Source: Ruminiclostridium sp.
Lineage (GTDB): Bacteria > Bacillota > Clostridia > Oscillospirales > Ruminococcaceae
Direction: 5' to 3'
Assembly (NCBI GenBank): GCA_017942025.1
Contig: JAGAVH010000041.1
Span: forward strand, 1 to 64,000
DNA: 64,000 nucleotides
In this document: positions 9,279-18,083 of the stretch, in pieces
Position numbering within the stretch: position 1 is the first letter of the stretch
Layout of the letters: every line of letters starts with the position of its first letter
Made by a program: the position numbers and the translations under genes
The notes under the pieces: generated by a model
Told to the model about the DNA's origin: nothing
Databases searched by the model: none
Seen by the model: only the letters and a program-made list of their open reading frames with translations

Positions 9279-9846
9279 ATGTCTGATTTTAAAGACAAAA
9301 AATCGAAAATTTGTTTCGTAGGAATGTTAATCAGCTTAGCGATTCTGCTTATCGTTTTTTTTTGCTACAGATGGCTTGTTGGGTGATAAAGAATTTTCAG
9401 AGTATACTCACGATGATTGGCAAATAGCCATCCTGCCTCTCTCAATCATTATCGTTTCTGCAATATCCACTTTAACTTTTGCTCTCATTACGATTTTGTT
9501 TTTTAAGAAAAAAAGCACAGAGATTGATGCAATAATTCCACCAATAACGATTCCATTAACTAATATTCAAGAAGTAGATGAAGCAGGAATTCTTTATTTG
9601 GATAATGAGGGGAACTCAGCAAATATCCGTTATTATGACGCCTACAAAGGTTGGTGCAAAAGTAAAAACATAAAGAAATCAAAACCAAAATACATTTGTG
9701 ACCGAACAAAAGCAGAAGGATGGAAGCTCATCTTTTACACCAATCCCCAAATTACTTTTTATGCAGATCCGAGTCAGAAAAAGTTCTGGATTGAGGTTCT
9801 AAACGAAATCGCATCACAAGGGTTTCCAAGTTTTGACTGGGATTAG
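9279..9846 (+). pseudogene. Two-TM membrane protein interrupted by a frameshift in a T9 run
   Basis: The ATG at 9279, with a promoter and AAGGTGG ribosome binding site, opens a frame that encodes MSDFKDKKSK and a hydrophobic helix, then stops at TGA 9384-9386. The rest of a plausible protein lies in another frame (9376-9846, only a TTG start available). Removing one T from the nine Ts at 9355-9363 joins them into 188 aa. That protein would have a first TM helix, a short external loop (DGLLGDKEFSEY), a second TM helix (LPLSIIIVSAISTLTFALI) and a cytoplasmic domain ending SFDWD. Family not recognised. The break may be a true mutation, a slippery or phase-variable tract, or a sequencing error. 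Confidence 0.7.
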
Positions 9847-9861
9847 TTTTGCATCCCCCTG

Positions 9862-9896
9862 AAACGACAATTTTCGAAAGAAGATTGTCGTTTTTT
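9862..9896 (+). terminator. Intrinsic terminator after the frameshifted gene
   Basis: AAACGACAAT (9862-9871) pairs with ATTGTCGTTT (9884-9893) and is followed by more Ts. A related half-site, ATTGTCGTTTCC, lies upstream of the gene near 9187-9198. Confidence 0.8.
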
Positions 9897-9968
9897 CTCT
9901 TTGCCTTACAAAGCGGAATCGGATTATTAAAAACTACCCCACAACAAAAAATGTCCAAAAAATCCGTA

Positions 9969-9997
9969 TTGCTAAAAGCGGTGCAATATGCTATACT
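9969..9997 (+). promoter_or_regulatory. Sigma-A promoter of the GH113-type gene
   Basis: TTGCTA (9969-9974), a 17-base spacer and TATACT (9992-9997) lie about 40 bases before the start codon at 10037. Confidence 0.65.
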
Positions 9998-10036
9998 GTT
10001 AAAAGATAAATATTACGTATAAGAAGGACAGAAAAA

Positions 10037-10996
10037 ATGTTTATAAAAGGATTTACTTACGGCTTTGACGGAAAAAGAGGAGATTATCGCACCGAGCAGG
10101 CGGCACAGTCTATGGAAAGGCTGGCAGGTCTTGGCGGTGACTGGGCGGCGCTTGCCTTTGTGGTAAGGCAGGATAGCTTCTGCTCTACCGTTATCCGTCC
10201 CGACTACAGATATACCGTTACAGATAAGGACGTAATTACTGCGGCGGACAAGCTTCATTCCCTTGGGCTGAAGGTCTGCATGAAGCCTATAGTCAACAGC
10301 GCTGACGGTGTATGGAGAGCGCATATCCGTTTCCCCGAGCCTGAATATGGGAACGTTGATTACTGGAAGGACTGGTTTTCCTCCTACACAGCATTTTTAT
10401 GTCACTATGCGGAAATAGCCGAGGAAACGGGCTGTGAAATGTTCTGCGTTGGCTGTGAAATGCTTGGTACAGAGCATAAAGAGGAATACTGGCGTAAGGC
10501 TATCGAGGAAGTGAGAAAGGTATATCACGGCCCTATCACCTACAACACCAATCACGGCAAGGAATTCGGTGTGAAATGGTGGGATGCGGTGGATTATATC
10601 GGCACCTCCGCCTATTACGGAGTGGGCAAGGTACCCGGAGATACTCTCGAAAATATGATTGAAGTATGGAATAATCAGAAAGAGCGTCTGGCAGAGCTTT
10701 CCCGTGTAAACGGCGGCAAGCAGATAATCTTTATGGAAATAGGCTGTCGCAGTGCCAGAGGCTGTGCTATGATGCCCTATGATTTCAGCCACAGAGAGTT
10801 CCCCTATGACGAGGACGAGCAGGCTAATTTCTACGAATCCTGCCTTATCTCAATGTGGGATGAGCCCTGGTTTGCAGGTTTTTTCTGGTGGGACTGGTAC
10901 ACAAAATTACCCACAAGAACACCTGAAATGGGATTTTCGATAGTCGGAAAGAAAACCGAAAACATCATCAAAAAGTGGTATGCAAAAGACAGATAA
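10037..10996 (+). CDS. GH113-type glycoside hydrolase (putative beta-mannanase)
   Basis: This 319-aa protein without signal peptide has the single (beta/alpha)8 layout of family GH113. It begins FIKGFTYGF. The probable acid/base Glu is in MFCVGCEM (about residue 140) and the nucleophile Glu in IIFMEIGCRS (about residue 236); the Trp-rich GFFWWDWYT near the C-terminus lines the active site in relatives. Characterised GH113 enzymes are endo-beta-1,4-mannanases. With no signal it would act inside the cell on imported oligosaccharides. It has its own promoter and AGAAGGA ribosome binding site and is not in an operon with sugar transporters here, so the substrate remains inferred. Confidence 0.75.
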   Translation: MFIKGFTYGFDGKRGDYRTEQAAQSMERLAGLGGDWAALAFVVRQDSFCSTVIRPDYRYTVTDKDVITAADKLHSLGLKVCMKPIVNSADGVWRAHIRFPEPEYGNVDYWKDWFSSYTAFLCHYAEIAEETGCEMFCVGCEMLGTEHKEEYWRKAIEEVRKVYHGPITYNTNHGKEFGVKWWDAVDYIGTSAYYGVGKVPGDTLENMIEVWNNQKERLAELSRVNGGKQIIFMEIGCRSARGCAMMPYDFSHREFPYDEDEQANFYESCLISMWDEPWFAGFFWWDWYTKLPTRTPEMGFSIVGKKTENIIKKWYAKDR

Positions 10997-11042
10997 AGGC
11001 TCTTTGAATCACCTGACCGCATAAACGAAAGGCAAATCCATA

Positions 11043-11747
11043 ATGAATATAAGAATAGATAAGTTTGTTTCAGAGCAGGCGGGTATCACCCGTTCCGAAG
11101 CAAAGACGGCAATAAAGAAAAAGCAGGTCACAATAAACGGAAATATAGTAAAATCAGCAAACTTAAAGCTGGATACCGAAAAGGATATCGTAGCCTACAA
11201 CGGAAAAGAGCTTATCTACAGGGAGTTTATGTATATAATGCTCAATAAACCCGACGGAGTGGTATGCGCCACCCGTGACGAATTAAGCGAGACCGTTTTA
11301 CAGCTACTCCCCCCTGAGCTTATCAGAAAGGGACTGTTCCCTGCCGGCAGACTTGACAAGGATACCGAAGGCTTTGTATTCATCACCGACGACGGAGCCC
11401 TGGCACATAAGATGCTCTCTCCTAAAAGCCACGTAGAAAAGGAATATATAGTAACCCTTGAAAAGCCTTATGAAGAAAAGTACAAGGATATTTTTGCAAA
11501 CGGTGTTACGATAGACGGAGGAGAAAAATGCATGCCTGCCACGATCATTTTTACCGACGACAACAAGGTAGTAAGACTTATACTGCATGAAGGAAAATAT
11601 CATCAGGTAAAACGTATGATGCAGGCTGTAGGCAACAAGGTAACACATTTAAAGCGAATCCGCATAGGTGGAATTAAGCTTGACGAGGCTCTCAGTCCGG
11701 GTAAGGCAAGAGAGATTACAAGAGAAGAGATAGATAGACTTTACTAA
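11043..11747 (+). CDS. rsuA: 16S rRNA pseudouridine synthase, RsuA family
   Basis: This 234-aa protein has an N-terminal S4 RNA-binding domain (RIDKFVSEQAGITRSEAKTA, about residues 3-50). A pseudouridine synthase domain follows, with the catalytic-Asp motif GRLDKDTEGFVFITDDG (about residues 102-118) and the C-terminal GKYHQVKRMMQAVGNKV block. The RLDKDTEG form fits the RsuA/RluB/RluE/RluF group; the short length favours RsuA (U516) but another target is possible. It follows the GH113 gene by 46 bases on the same strand and ends at a GC-rich stem-loop that abuts a dispersed structured element. Confidence 0.85.
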   Translation: MNIRIDKFVSEQAGITRSEAKTAIKKKQVTINGNIVKSANLKLDTEKDIVAYNGKELIYREFMYIMLNKPDGVVCATRDELSETVLQLLPPELIRKGLFPAGRLDKDTEGFVFITDDGALAHKMLSPKSHVEKEYIVTLEKPYEEKYKDIFANGVTIDGGEKCMPATIIFTDDNKVVRLILHEGKYHQVKRMMQAVGNKVTHLKRIRIGGIKLDEALSPGKAREITREEIDRLY

Positions 11748-11752
11748 ATTAA

Positions 11753-11773
11753 GCTCCGGTTTTCAACCGGAGC
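11753..11773 (+). terminator. Terminator stem-loop of rsuA, lacking its T-run
   Basis: GCTCCGGTT pairs with AACCGGAGC around a TTC loop 5 bases after the rsuA stop. It is followed not by Ts but directly by the CAGACTGAAGAC end of the structured element. Confidence 0.65.
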
Positions 11774-11774
11774 C

Positions 11775-12108
11775 CAGACTGAAGACAAACTCACGCACCG
11801 CAAAAATGCTGGTAACTTGTAACGAATTTGTGGATATACACGAAATAGTGATATAAAAGTTTTAGAGAGCCTTAAACGGCTCTCTAAAAGCATTTTTGCT
11901 TACTTCGTCAACTGACGCCTAACGTACCTTATGCGAACACCTTGTCGTGCGTCGTCCTGACGCACTTTGTGTGTTCGCTATACGGCATCCTTGCCGTTCG
12001 TACGCCGACGGCGCAGTTGACGATTTTGACCGAACAGGTCAAAATCAATGGCTGACGTGCGTTTTTCATCGTCTGACAGCGTGTAGACAAAGACTTTGTC
12101 TACACGCT
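11775..12108 (-). repeat. Dispersed structured element, copy 1 (long form)
   Basis: Read on the minus strand this matches the plus-strand copies at 24556 and 50781. It has the AGCGTGTAGAC hairpin H1 (12078-12108), the GTCAGACGATGAAAAACGCA block, the TTGACGAAGTAAGCAAAAAT block, the variable hairpin H3 (11864-11885) and the conserved end GCATTTTTGCGGTGCGTGAG...CAGTCTG. Its middle is about 95 bases longer, with extra hairpins (for example GATTTTGACC pairing with GGTCAAAATC, and GTGCGTC with GACGCAC). It lies between the convergent rsuA and nudix genes. Confidence 0.8.
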
Positions 12109-12111
12109 GAA

Positions 12112-12143
12112 ATCCCCGATACTTACTAATCAGTATCGGGGAT
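12112..12143 (-). terminator. Stem-loop after the nudix gene
   Basis: ATCCCCGATAC and GTATCGGGGAT form an 11-bp stem between the nudix stop codon and hairpin H1 of the structured element. The T-run after it on the minus strand is very short (ATTTC). Confidence 0.6.
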
Positions 12144-12155
12144 ATTTCTGTCAGT

Positions 12156-12569
12156 TTAAAGGAATTTTTTCTTATTAAGCTTTATATGCTCCAGGATATG
12201 ACCTATATTTCCTTCTCCTGCATACTTTGACATATCGAAGAAGTTATCCTCCATATCCTCCTGCCAGAAGAGTGTGTTTTCATCTCCGCTGACGGTGACA
12301 TCCTCTTTCAGTCTGCCTGCATATACTTCTACATAGCAGGGATCTAAAGGATAGGAAAAGTCCATAAGATGTATTAAATCTATACTTTTTCTTTCTATGG
12401 CGGCTTCTTCAAAAAGCTCACGGTAGGCGGCGTCAACGCTGCTTTCACCTTTTTCTATCTTGCCGCCCACAAAATTCATAAGTCCGAGATAAGGCTCTTT
12501 TAACCGCTTACACATCAGCATTTTAGAAAAGCTCTTATCAAAAACTACTATAAGGTTATACCCTTGCAT
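12156..12569 (-). CDS. Nudix hydrolase
   Basis: This 137-aa protein has the nudix box GX5EX7REUXEEXXU at residues about 36-58 (GKIEKGE ... RELFEEAAI), with Ala in place of the usual Gly near the end. The N-terminal YNLIVVFDKSFSKMLMCKR strand and MNFVGGKI fit the MutT-like group that cleaves nucleoside diphosphates linked to another moiety, often (d)NTPs or oxidised nucleotides. The start codon overlaps the rlmN stop (TAATG), so the two are translationally coupled. It is the last gene of the lon-engB-rlmN-nudix unit. Confidence 0.85.
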   Translation of the reverse strand: MQGYNLIVVFDKSFSKMLMCKRLKEPYLGLMNFVGGKIEKGESSVDAAYRELFEEAAIERKSIDLIHLMDFSYPLDPCYVEVYAGRLKEDVTVSGDENTLFWQEDMEDNFFDMSKYAGEGNIGHILEHIKLNKKKFL

Positions 12570-13600
12570 TATACTTCTTCCTTCTTTATTCTGTCGCTTC
12601 TGAGCTGTCCGCAGGCGGCATTCAGATCTCCGCCGAACTCTCTTCTTCTTGTAACACCGATATTCTTCTTTTTGAGAACGTCGTAAAAGGCTCTTATCGT
12701 CTGCTCATCGCTCCGTCTGAAGTCGTCCTCCTTTGACGGATTATAGGGTATCAGATTGACAAAAAGACGTGAATCGCCTATAAGCTCTGAAAGCTTTTCC
12801 GCCTGTTCTCTGCTGTCGTTTATCCCTTTAAGCATAATGTATTCAAGAAGTACCTTGCGGTTACATTTTTCGCTGAAATATTTTGCCGCTTTTATAAGCT
12901 CCTCTATGGGATATTTCTTATTTACAGGCATAAGAGTATCTCTTGTTTTGTTATCGGGAGCATGCAGGCTTATCGCTAAATTGCAGTTATTGTCCCTGTC
13001 TGCAAATTCGTAAATTTTCGGTACTATTCCGCAGGTGGAAACGGTTATGTGCTTTGTACCCATACCCAGTCCGTAGCCGTAGGAGGCAATATCCAGAAAG
13101 CCGCACAGATTATCATAGTTATCAAAGGGCTCGCCTATGCCCATAACGGTTATATTTGATATTTTTATCTTTTCTGCTCTTTCGATATAAAGCACCTGCA
13201 TTATCATTTCGGATATAGTCAGGTCACGGAGCTTTTTCAGCTTTCCGCTGCAGCAGAACCTACAGCCCATATTACAGCCGCTTTGTGTTGATATGCAAAG
13301 GGCGTTGCCGAATTCCTGCCGCATAAGAACTGTTTCTATATAATTTCCGTCGGACAGCTTAAAAAGGTACTTTGCCGTACTTTCGCTGTCGCAGATTTCT
13401 TCACATACGAATTTTTCAAAGTAAAAATCCTTACTGAGAGCCGCTACAAGCTCCTTTGCGGTGTTTTTCATCTCATCAAAGGAACAAGCGCCGAAGGCGT
13501 ATATATCCTTAAAGATATTATCTGCCTGCGACGCTTTGAAACCGTTTGATAAAAGATATTCCGCCGCTTTTATGGGTGTCAGCGAATAAATTGATGTCAC
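12569..13600 (-). CDS. rlmN: 23S rRNA (adenine-2503-C2)-methyltransferase RlmN
   Basis: This 343-aa radical-SAM protein has the CxxxCxxC cluster motif at C109, C113, C116 (CNMGCRFCCSG), the MGIGEPFDNYDNL motif, the SLHAPDN block, and the C-terminal VTRRREFGGDLNAACGQL with the Cys that forms the methyl-transfer intermediate. RlmN uses SAM to methylate C2 of A2503 in 23S rRNA and A37 in some tRNAs. Length is typical. It overlaps engB by 4 bases and the nudix gene by 1, so it is part of the lon operon. Confidence 0.93.
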   Translation of the reverse strand: MTSIYSLTPIKAAEYLLSNGFKASQADNIFKDIYAFGACSFDEMKNTAKELVAALSKDFYFEKFVCEEICDSESTAKYLFKLSDGNYIETVLMRQEFGNALCISTQSGCNMGCRFCCSGKLKKLRDLTISEMIMQVLYIERAEKIKISNITVMGIGEPFDNYDNLCGFLDIASYGYGLGMGTKHITVSTCGIVPKIYEFADRDNNCNLAISLHAPDNKTRDTLMPVNKKYPIEELIKAAKYFSEKCNRKVLLEYIMLKGINDSREQAEKLSELIGDSRLFVNLIPYNPSKEDDFRRSDEQTIRAFYDVLKKKNIGVTRRREFGGDLNAACGQLRSDRIKKEEV

Positions 13601-14187
13601 TCTGTTTCCTCTTCTATCTCTTCTATTATGGAGCGTATTTCCTCTACGCCCTCTCCGTTCATTGCCGAAAACTCTATAATGTGGATATCCTCAGCGCAAG
13701 GGAGCTCTGTGAGCAGAGATTCTCTGCGCTTTTTTCTTTCGTTCTTTGAAAGCTTATCCGCCTTTGTAAGAACTACTACAAAAGGGATTTCGTTGTCGAT
13801 AAGAAAATCTATCATCATAAGGTCGTCTGCGGTGGGGGGATGACGGAAATCCACCAGCTGGAAAACAAGCTGAAGATTTCTGTCGTCGGCAAGATAACCC
13901 TCTACAAGTCCTGCCCAGCGCTGTTTTTCGCTCTTGCTGACCTTGGCATAGCCGTAGCCGGGGAGATCGGCAAAGTAAATGCCATCTACACTATAAAAGT
14001 TTATGGTTACGGTCTTGCCGGGCATAGAGCTTACTCTTGCCAGAGATTTTCTGTTCAGTATCTTATTTATAAGCGATGATTTTCCTACGTTTGAACGGCC
14101 TGAAAAGGCTATCTCCACCTTTTCGGATTTCGGTATCTGCTTGAACAGACCGTAGGAGGTATAAAATTCCGCTTTGTTGAAATTCAT
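13597..14187 (-). CDS. engB: Ribosome biogenesis GTPase EngB (YsxC)
   Basis: This 196-aa GTPase has G1 GRSNVGKSS (residues 30-38), G3 DLPGYGYAKVS, G4 TKADKLS and G5 FSAMNGEGV. Its size and the GYGYAKVS motif are specific to YihA/EngB/YsxC, which binds the 50S subunit during assembly and is essential in most bacteria. The lon-engB order is conserved in Firmicutes. It starts 18 bases after the lon stop and overlaps rlmN by 4 bases. Confidence 0.93.
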   Translation of the reverse strand: MNFNKAEFYTSYGLFKQIPKSEKVEIAFSGRSNVGKSSLINKILNRKSLARVSSMPGKTVTINFYSVDGIYFADLPGYGYAKVSKSEKQRWAGLVEGYLADDRNLQLVFQLVDFRHPPTADDLMMIDFLIDNEIPFVVVLTKADKLSKNERKKRRESLLTELPCAEDIHIIEFSAMNGEGVEEIRSIIEEIEEETE

Positions 14188-14205
14188 ATTTTTTCTTTCC
14201 TTGTC

Positions 14206-16620
14206 TTATACGATAGCTGTAATTTCGTCTGCCTTTGCAGATTTCTTCACAGCTCTTTCCTTCTTGCTGTCCTTTGCTGTGGATATTAGTGCATTGGGCT
14301 TTGCAAGAGCGTTTTCGAGAACAGTTTCTATTCTTTCAGCAATAACGAATCTGAGGTTTTCGGTTATCACCTTGTCAAGTTCGCTGATATCAGGCTCGTT
14401 TGCTTTAGGGATGATAACTGTCTTTATTCCTGCCTTGTATGCCGCCATAGTCTTTTCACGCAGTCCGCCTATGGGGAGCACCTTGCCGCGAAGGGTAATT
14501 TCGCCAGTCATTGCCACATCGTGTCTTACGGGGATACCTGACAGAGCTGATACCAGCGCTGTTGTCATAGTAACACCCGCAGAGGGGCCGTCCTTGGGCA
14601 CTGCACCCTCGGGGGCATGAATATGGATATCCTTATCCTTGTAGAACTCGGGATTTATCTCATATTTACCTGCAAGAGAACGTACAAGGCTGACTGCAAT
14701 CTTTGCAGATTCCTTCATAACGTCACCCAGCGAGCCTGTGGTTTCTATCTTGCCGGTACCTTCCATAATAAGCACCTCAAGAGGCATAAGCACACCGCCT
14801 GCCGAAGTCCAGGCAAGACCGTTTACTGCGCCTACCTCATCCTGCTTTGACACATCATCCTCACGGTATTTCGCAACGCCGAGATAGTCCTCTAAATCAG
14901 TCTTCTTTATTGTAACCTTCTTTGCGGTTTCGTCGGCAAGCTTTTTCAGTCCCTTGCGACAGAGCTTTGCGATAGCTCTTTCAAGCTTTCTGACGCCTGC
15001 CTCCTTTGTATAGCTGTCGATAACCTCGTAAAGTGCCTTATCATCAAGCTTGAATAAGGACGCTTTAAGTCCGTGCTTTTTCATCTGCTTGGGGATAAGA
15101 TGCTTCTTTGCAATATTGAATTTTTCCTCTCTTGTATAGCTGCCAAGCTCTATTACATCCATTCTGTCAAGTAAGGGAGCAGGGATAGTATCAAGAGTGT
15201 TTGCTGTGGTTATGAATAATACCTCGCTTAAATCCACGGGGATTTCGAGATAATGGTCACGGAATGCCACGTTCTGCTCGCTGTCGAGCACCTCCAGCAT
15301 AGCGGATGCGGGATCGCCTCTGTAGTCATTGCCCATCTTGTCTATTTCATCAAAGAGAATAACGGGATTCATTGACTTTGCCTGTCTCAGAGCATTGATT
15401 ATTCTACCGGGCATTGCGCCTACATAGGTCTTTCTGTGGCCTCTTATATCCGCTTCATCACGGACACCGCCGAGGGATACTCTGGCATAATTTCTGCCAA
15501 GGGACGCCGCAACGGATTTTGCAACAGAGGTCTTACCTACACCGGGAGGACCTACAAGACAGATAATCTGTCCCTTCTTGTCTGCTTCTTCCCAGGCGTT
15601 TATCGCTACTATTTCAAGGATTCTTTCCTTTACCTTTTCAAGTCCGTAATGATCCTTGTCAAGCTGTTTTTCTGCCTTGCCTATATCCGCCTTTGCGGTG
15701 GTATAGTTATTCCAGGGCATTTCAAGAACAGCATCAAGATATGTACGGATTACTGCCGCCTCCTGGGAGGTGGGTGACATATGCATCAGCTTTTCAGCTT
15801 CTTTTATAAGCTTTTCTTCGGTATCCTCGTCAAAGCCTATTGCTTCTATTGCCTCGATGTATTCCATCGATTCTTCCTGGGGACTGTCGTAGTCGCCAAG
15901 CTGACGGGCAATTATGCGCATCTGCTCACGCAGATAAAATTCACGGTGATTTCTGTCAACCGCCATTTTTACTTCGTCGTTTATATTCTGTTCAAGGAGA
16001 ACTATTTCTGTTTCCTGGCTCAAAAGCTTTATAAGCAGCTCTGCTCTCTGCTTCAGAGTACCGCATTCCAGCAGTGCTTGTTTATCCTCTGCCTTTAAAA
16101 AGACATTGAATATAACCATATCTATAAGCTTTTCAAGATTTTTTTCGTTTATTATACCGTTGTACAGCTCGGGAGGCATTTTGGGAGATACCTCGGCGTA
16201 GTTTTTAAAGCATTCTGTGATTGCTCTTGTGTACGCCTGCTTTGTACCGTCGGACATCCTGTCGGTTAAAGCCGCTGTGGGTGTTACCTCCATAATGCTG
16301 TAAGGGTCTGTGCTGACTGTTTTGTTAAGCTTTGCACGCTGAAGTCCCTGAACGAGTACTCTTACAGAACCATCGGGAGTGTTCAGCTTTTGTCTTACTT
16401 CGGCTATAACGCCCACCGTATAAGGTATAGACATAAGCATATCGCCCTGAACGGTCTGCTCTCTTTCGGTAATGAGAAATACTCTGTGGTCGTCCTCTAT
16501 CGCCGCATTAACTGCATTTATGGATTCTTCTCTTGCAATATCGAAATGGAGAATCATACCCGGGAATACCACTAAACTGCGAAGTCTTATAGCAGGAAGC
16601 TGTATCTTGTTGTTTGCCAT
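14206..16620 (-). CDS. lon: ATP-dependent protease Lon
   Basis: This 804-aa protein has the complete Lon layout: an N-terminal substrate-binding LON domain (residues 1 to about 200), a coiled-coil region, an AAA+ domain with Walker A GPPGVGKTS and Walker B ILFDEIDKM, and a C-terminal protease domain with the catalytic Ser in PKDGPSAGVTM and the paired Lys in GKVLPIGGLREKTMAA. It degrades damaged and regulatory proteins in the cytoplasm. The C-terminal tail is longer than usual and basic (KKERAVKKSAKADE). A strong sigma-A promoter precedes it. Confidence 0.96.
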   Translation of the reverse strand: MANNKIQLPAIRLRSLVVFPGMILHFDIAREESINAVNAAIEDDHRVFLITEREQTVQGDMLMSIPYTVGVIAEVRQKLNTPDGSVRVLVQGLQRAKLNKTVSTDPYSIMEVTPTAALTDRMSDGTKQAYTRAITECFKNYAEVSPKMPPELYNGIINEKNLEKLIDMVIFNVFLKAEDKQALLECGTLKQRAELLIKLLSQETEIVLLEQNINDEVKMAVDRNHREFYLREQMRIIARQLGDYDSPQEESMEYIEAIEAIGFDEDTEEKLIKEAEKLMHMSPTSQEAAVIRTYLDAVLEMPWNNYTTAKADIGKAEKQLDKDHYGLEKVKERILEIVAINAWEEADKKGQIICLVGPPGVGKTSVAKSVAASLGRNYARVSLGGVRDEADIRGHRKTYVGAMPGRIINALRQAKSMNPVILFDEIDKMGNDYRGDPASAMLEVLDSEQNVAFRDHYLEIPVDLSEVLFITTANTLDTIPAPLLDRMDVIELGSYTREEKFNIAKKHLIPKQMKKHGLKASLFKLDDKALYEVIDSYTKEAGVRKLERAIAKLCRKGLKKLADETAKKVTIKKTDLEDYLGVAKYREDDVSKQDEVGAVNGLAWTSAGGVLMPLEVLIMEGTGKIETTGSLGDVMKESAKIAVSLVRSLAGKYEINPEFYKDKDIHIHAPEGAVPKDGPSAGVTMTTALVSALSGIPVRHDVAMTGEITLRGKVLPIGGLREKTMAAYKAGIKTVIIPKANEPDISELDKVITENLRFVIAERIETVLENALAKPNALISTAKDSKKERAVKKSAKADEITAIV

Positions 16621-16697
16621 ATTATTTCTTCCTTTCTTTATTTATTTCTACACTGTATATATCTATCTGTTTTATGTCAGATTTATTGCCTCTTTTT

Positions 16698-16726
16698 ATT
16701 ATACTATACGTGAGGTGTTTTTTCAA
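16698..16726 (-). promoter_or_regulatory. Sigma-A promoter of the lon operon
   Basis: On the minus strand TTGAAA (16726-16721), a 17-base spacer and a perfect TATAAT (16703-16698) lie about 78 bases before the lon start. No CIRCE or clear CtsR box was seen. Confidence 0.8.
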
Positions 16727-16753
16727 GTGCTTTTTACTGCCACGGTTACTGCA

Positions 16754-18067
16754 TTAAAATCCAAGCAATGCCTTAAAATGACTGCCTCGCTCTTCAAAAT
16801 TCTTGTAGAAGCCGTAGCTTGCGGCGGCAGGGGACAGTATGCATCTTATCCTTGTTACCTGCTTTGCGATTTCTACCGCCATCGCCATATCATCGGCATA
16901 AAGCTTTTCTATATCGGGATTTATTACATCCTTTGCCGCTCTTTTGCCGCTGTCGGGGAGTATTATGAGATTTCTGACAGAGGTTTTTCCATTCAGGAAT
17001 TCTGCCAGTTCGTCATAGGAAATTCCTCTGTCCATACCGCCGATTATCAGGGTATCTGTATCAGGGTATGCCTTCAGGGCGGCTATTGCTGTCTGGGGTG
17101 CGGTGCTGATGCTGTCGTTTATATATTCTGCTCCGTTTACCACGCCTACAAATTCAAGTCTGTGGGGCAATCCCGCAAAGGAAGGAAGGGCGGCAAGGCA
17201 CTCCTCTATAGTACAGCCTGCCTCTATAGCAGCACAAAAGGCTATAGAGATATTGTAAAGATTATGCTCGCCCTTGAGCCTTGTGTCGATTCTGTCAGCG
17301 GATATAAATTCATTATTTATAAAAATACCATTATCCCTTGTACCTATATTGCCACAGCCAAAGCCTGCTACGATTATATCAGCCTTCGTATCAGCCTTTT
17401 CCTTTACCTCATCACCTATGATAAGAGTATCATTTTCCTTTTGAAACTTAAAGATGTTAAGCTTTGCATTCGCATAAGCGTCAAAATCCTCATAGTGGTC
17501 AAGATGCTCAGGATAAATGTTAAGTAATACCGAAATATCCGGGGACGCCTTGACATATTCAAGCTGATGGCAGGACATCTCGCAGACTATTACCGTATCG
17601 GATTTGAAATCCTTCATTCTTTCAAGGGGCGGTACACCGATATTGCCGATAAGCATGGTGTCCCTTCCGCTTTCCTTTAAGATGTGATATATAAGGCTTG
17701 AGGTGGTGGATTTACCCTTTGTGCCTGTAATACCAATGATTTTGCTTTCGCAGGTCTGCAAAAATATATCCGTCTGGGAGGTTATCTTTTTCTTTATTTC
17801 ATCGGATACCGTGTTTTTAAGACCGATACCGGGAGCCTTCATTATTATATCACAGTCGTCAAGGCAGGAAAGATAGTCTTCGCCCAGGCAGAAATTATAC
17901 CTTTCCGCATTCTCTATCTGATTTTTCACATCTTTGTTCTTATCGGCTATGGTTATGCTTTTACATCCCATATCCGAGATAAGCTTCAGGGTGCTTATAC
18001 CCTCTCTGCCGTAGCCTAATATTACTACTTTTTTTCCTTCAAAAAAGCTTTTGATTTTATTATACAT
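16754..18067 (-). CDS. murD: UDP-N-acetylmuramoylalanine-glutamate ligase MurD
   Basis: This 437-aa Mur ligase has an N-terminal Rossmann-type domain (VVILGYGREGIST), the ATP-binding GTKGKST (residues 115-121), the NIYPEHLDHY motif and the C-terminal domain. It ligates glutamate to UDP-MurNAc-L-Ala in the cytoplasm. The frame extends upstream to 18148, but that part overlaps the previous gene; AAGAAGG lies 6 bases before the ATG at 18067, which is chosen. It directly follows a MurL-like gene, raising the possibility that it is a MurD2-type ligase using L-Glu instead of D-Glu. Confidence 0.9.
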   Translation of the reverse strand: MYNKIKSFFEGKKVVILGYGREGISTLKLISDMGCKSITIADKNKDVKNQIENAERYNFCLGEDYLSCLDDCDIIMKAPGIGLKNTVSDEIKKKITSQTDIFLQTCESKIIGITGTKGKSTTSSLIYHILKESGRDTMLIGNIGVPPLERMKDFKSDTVIVCEMSCHQLEYVKASPDISVLLNIYPEHLDHYEDFDAYANAKLNIFKFQKENDTLIIGDEVKEKADTKADIIVAGFGCGNIGTRDNGIFINNEFISADRIDTRLKGEHNLYNISIAFCAAIEAGCTIEECLAALPSFAGLPHRLEFVGVVNGAEYINDSISTAPQTAIAALKAYPDTDTLIIGGMDRGISYDELAEFLNGKTSVRNLIILPDSGKRAAKDVINPDIEKLYADDMAMAVEIAKQVTRIRCILSPAAASYGFYKNFEERGSHFKALLGF

Positions 18068-18083
18068 AAGTAACCTTCTTAAT

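Noticed and set aside
11947..12129. 60-aa open frame between rsuA and the nudix gene
   Set aside because: It lies entirely inside structured element copy 1 and is made of hairpin sequence; not conserved in the other two copies.
16472..17527. 351-aa open frame on the plus strand
   Set aside because: It is antisense to lon, the lon promoter and murD, is Cys/Tyr-rich and has no family features.
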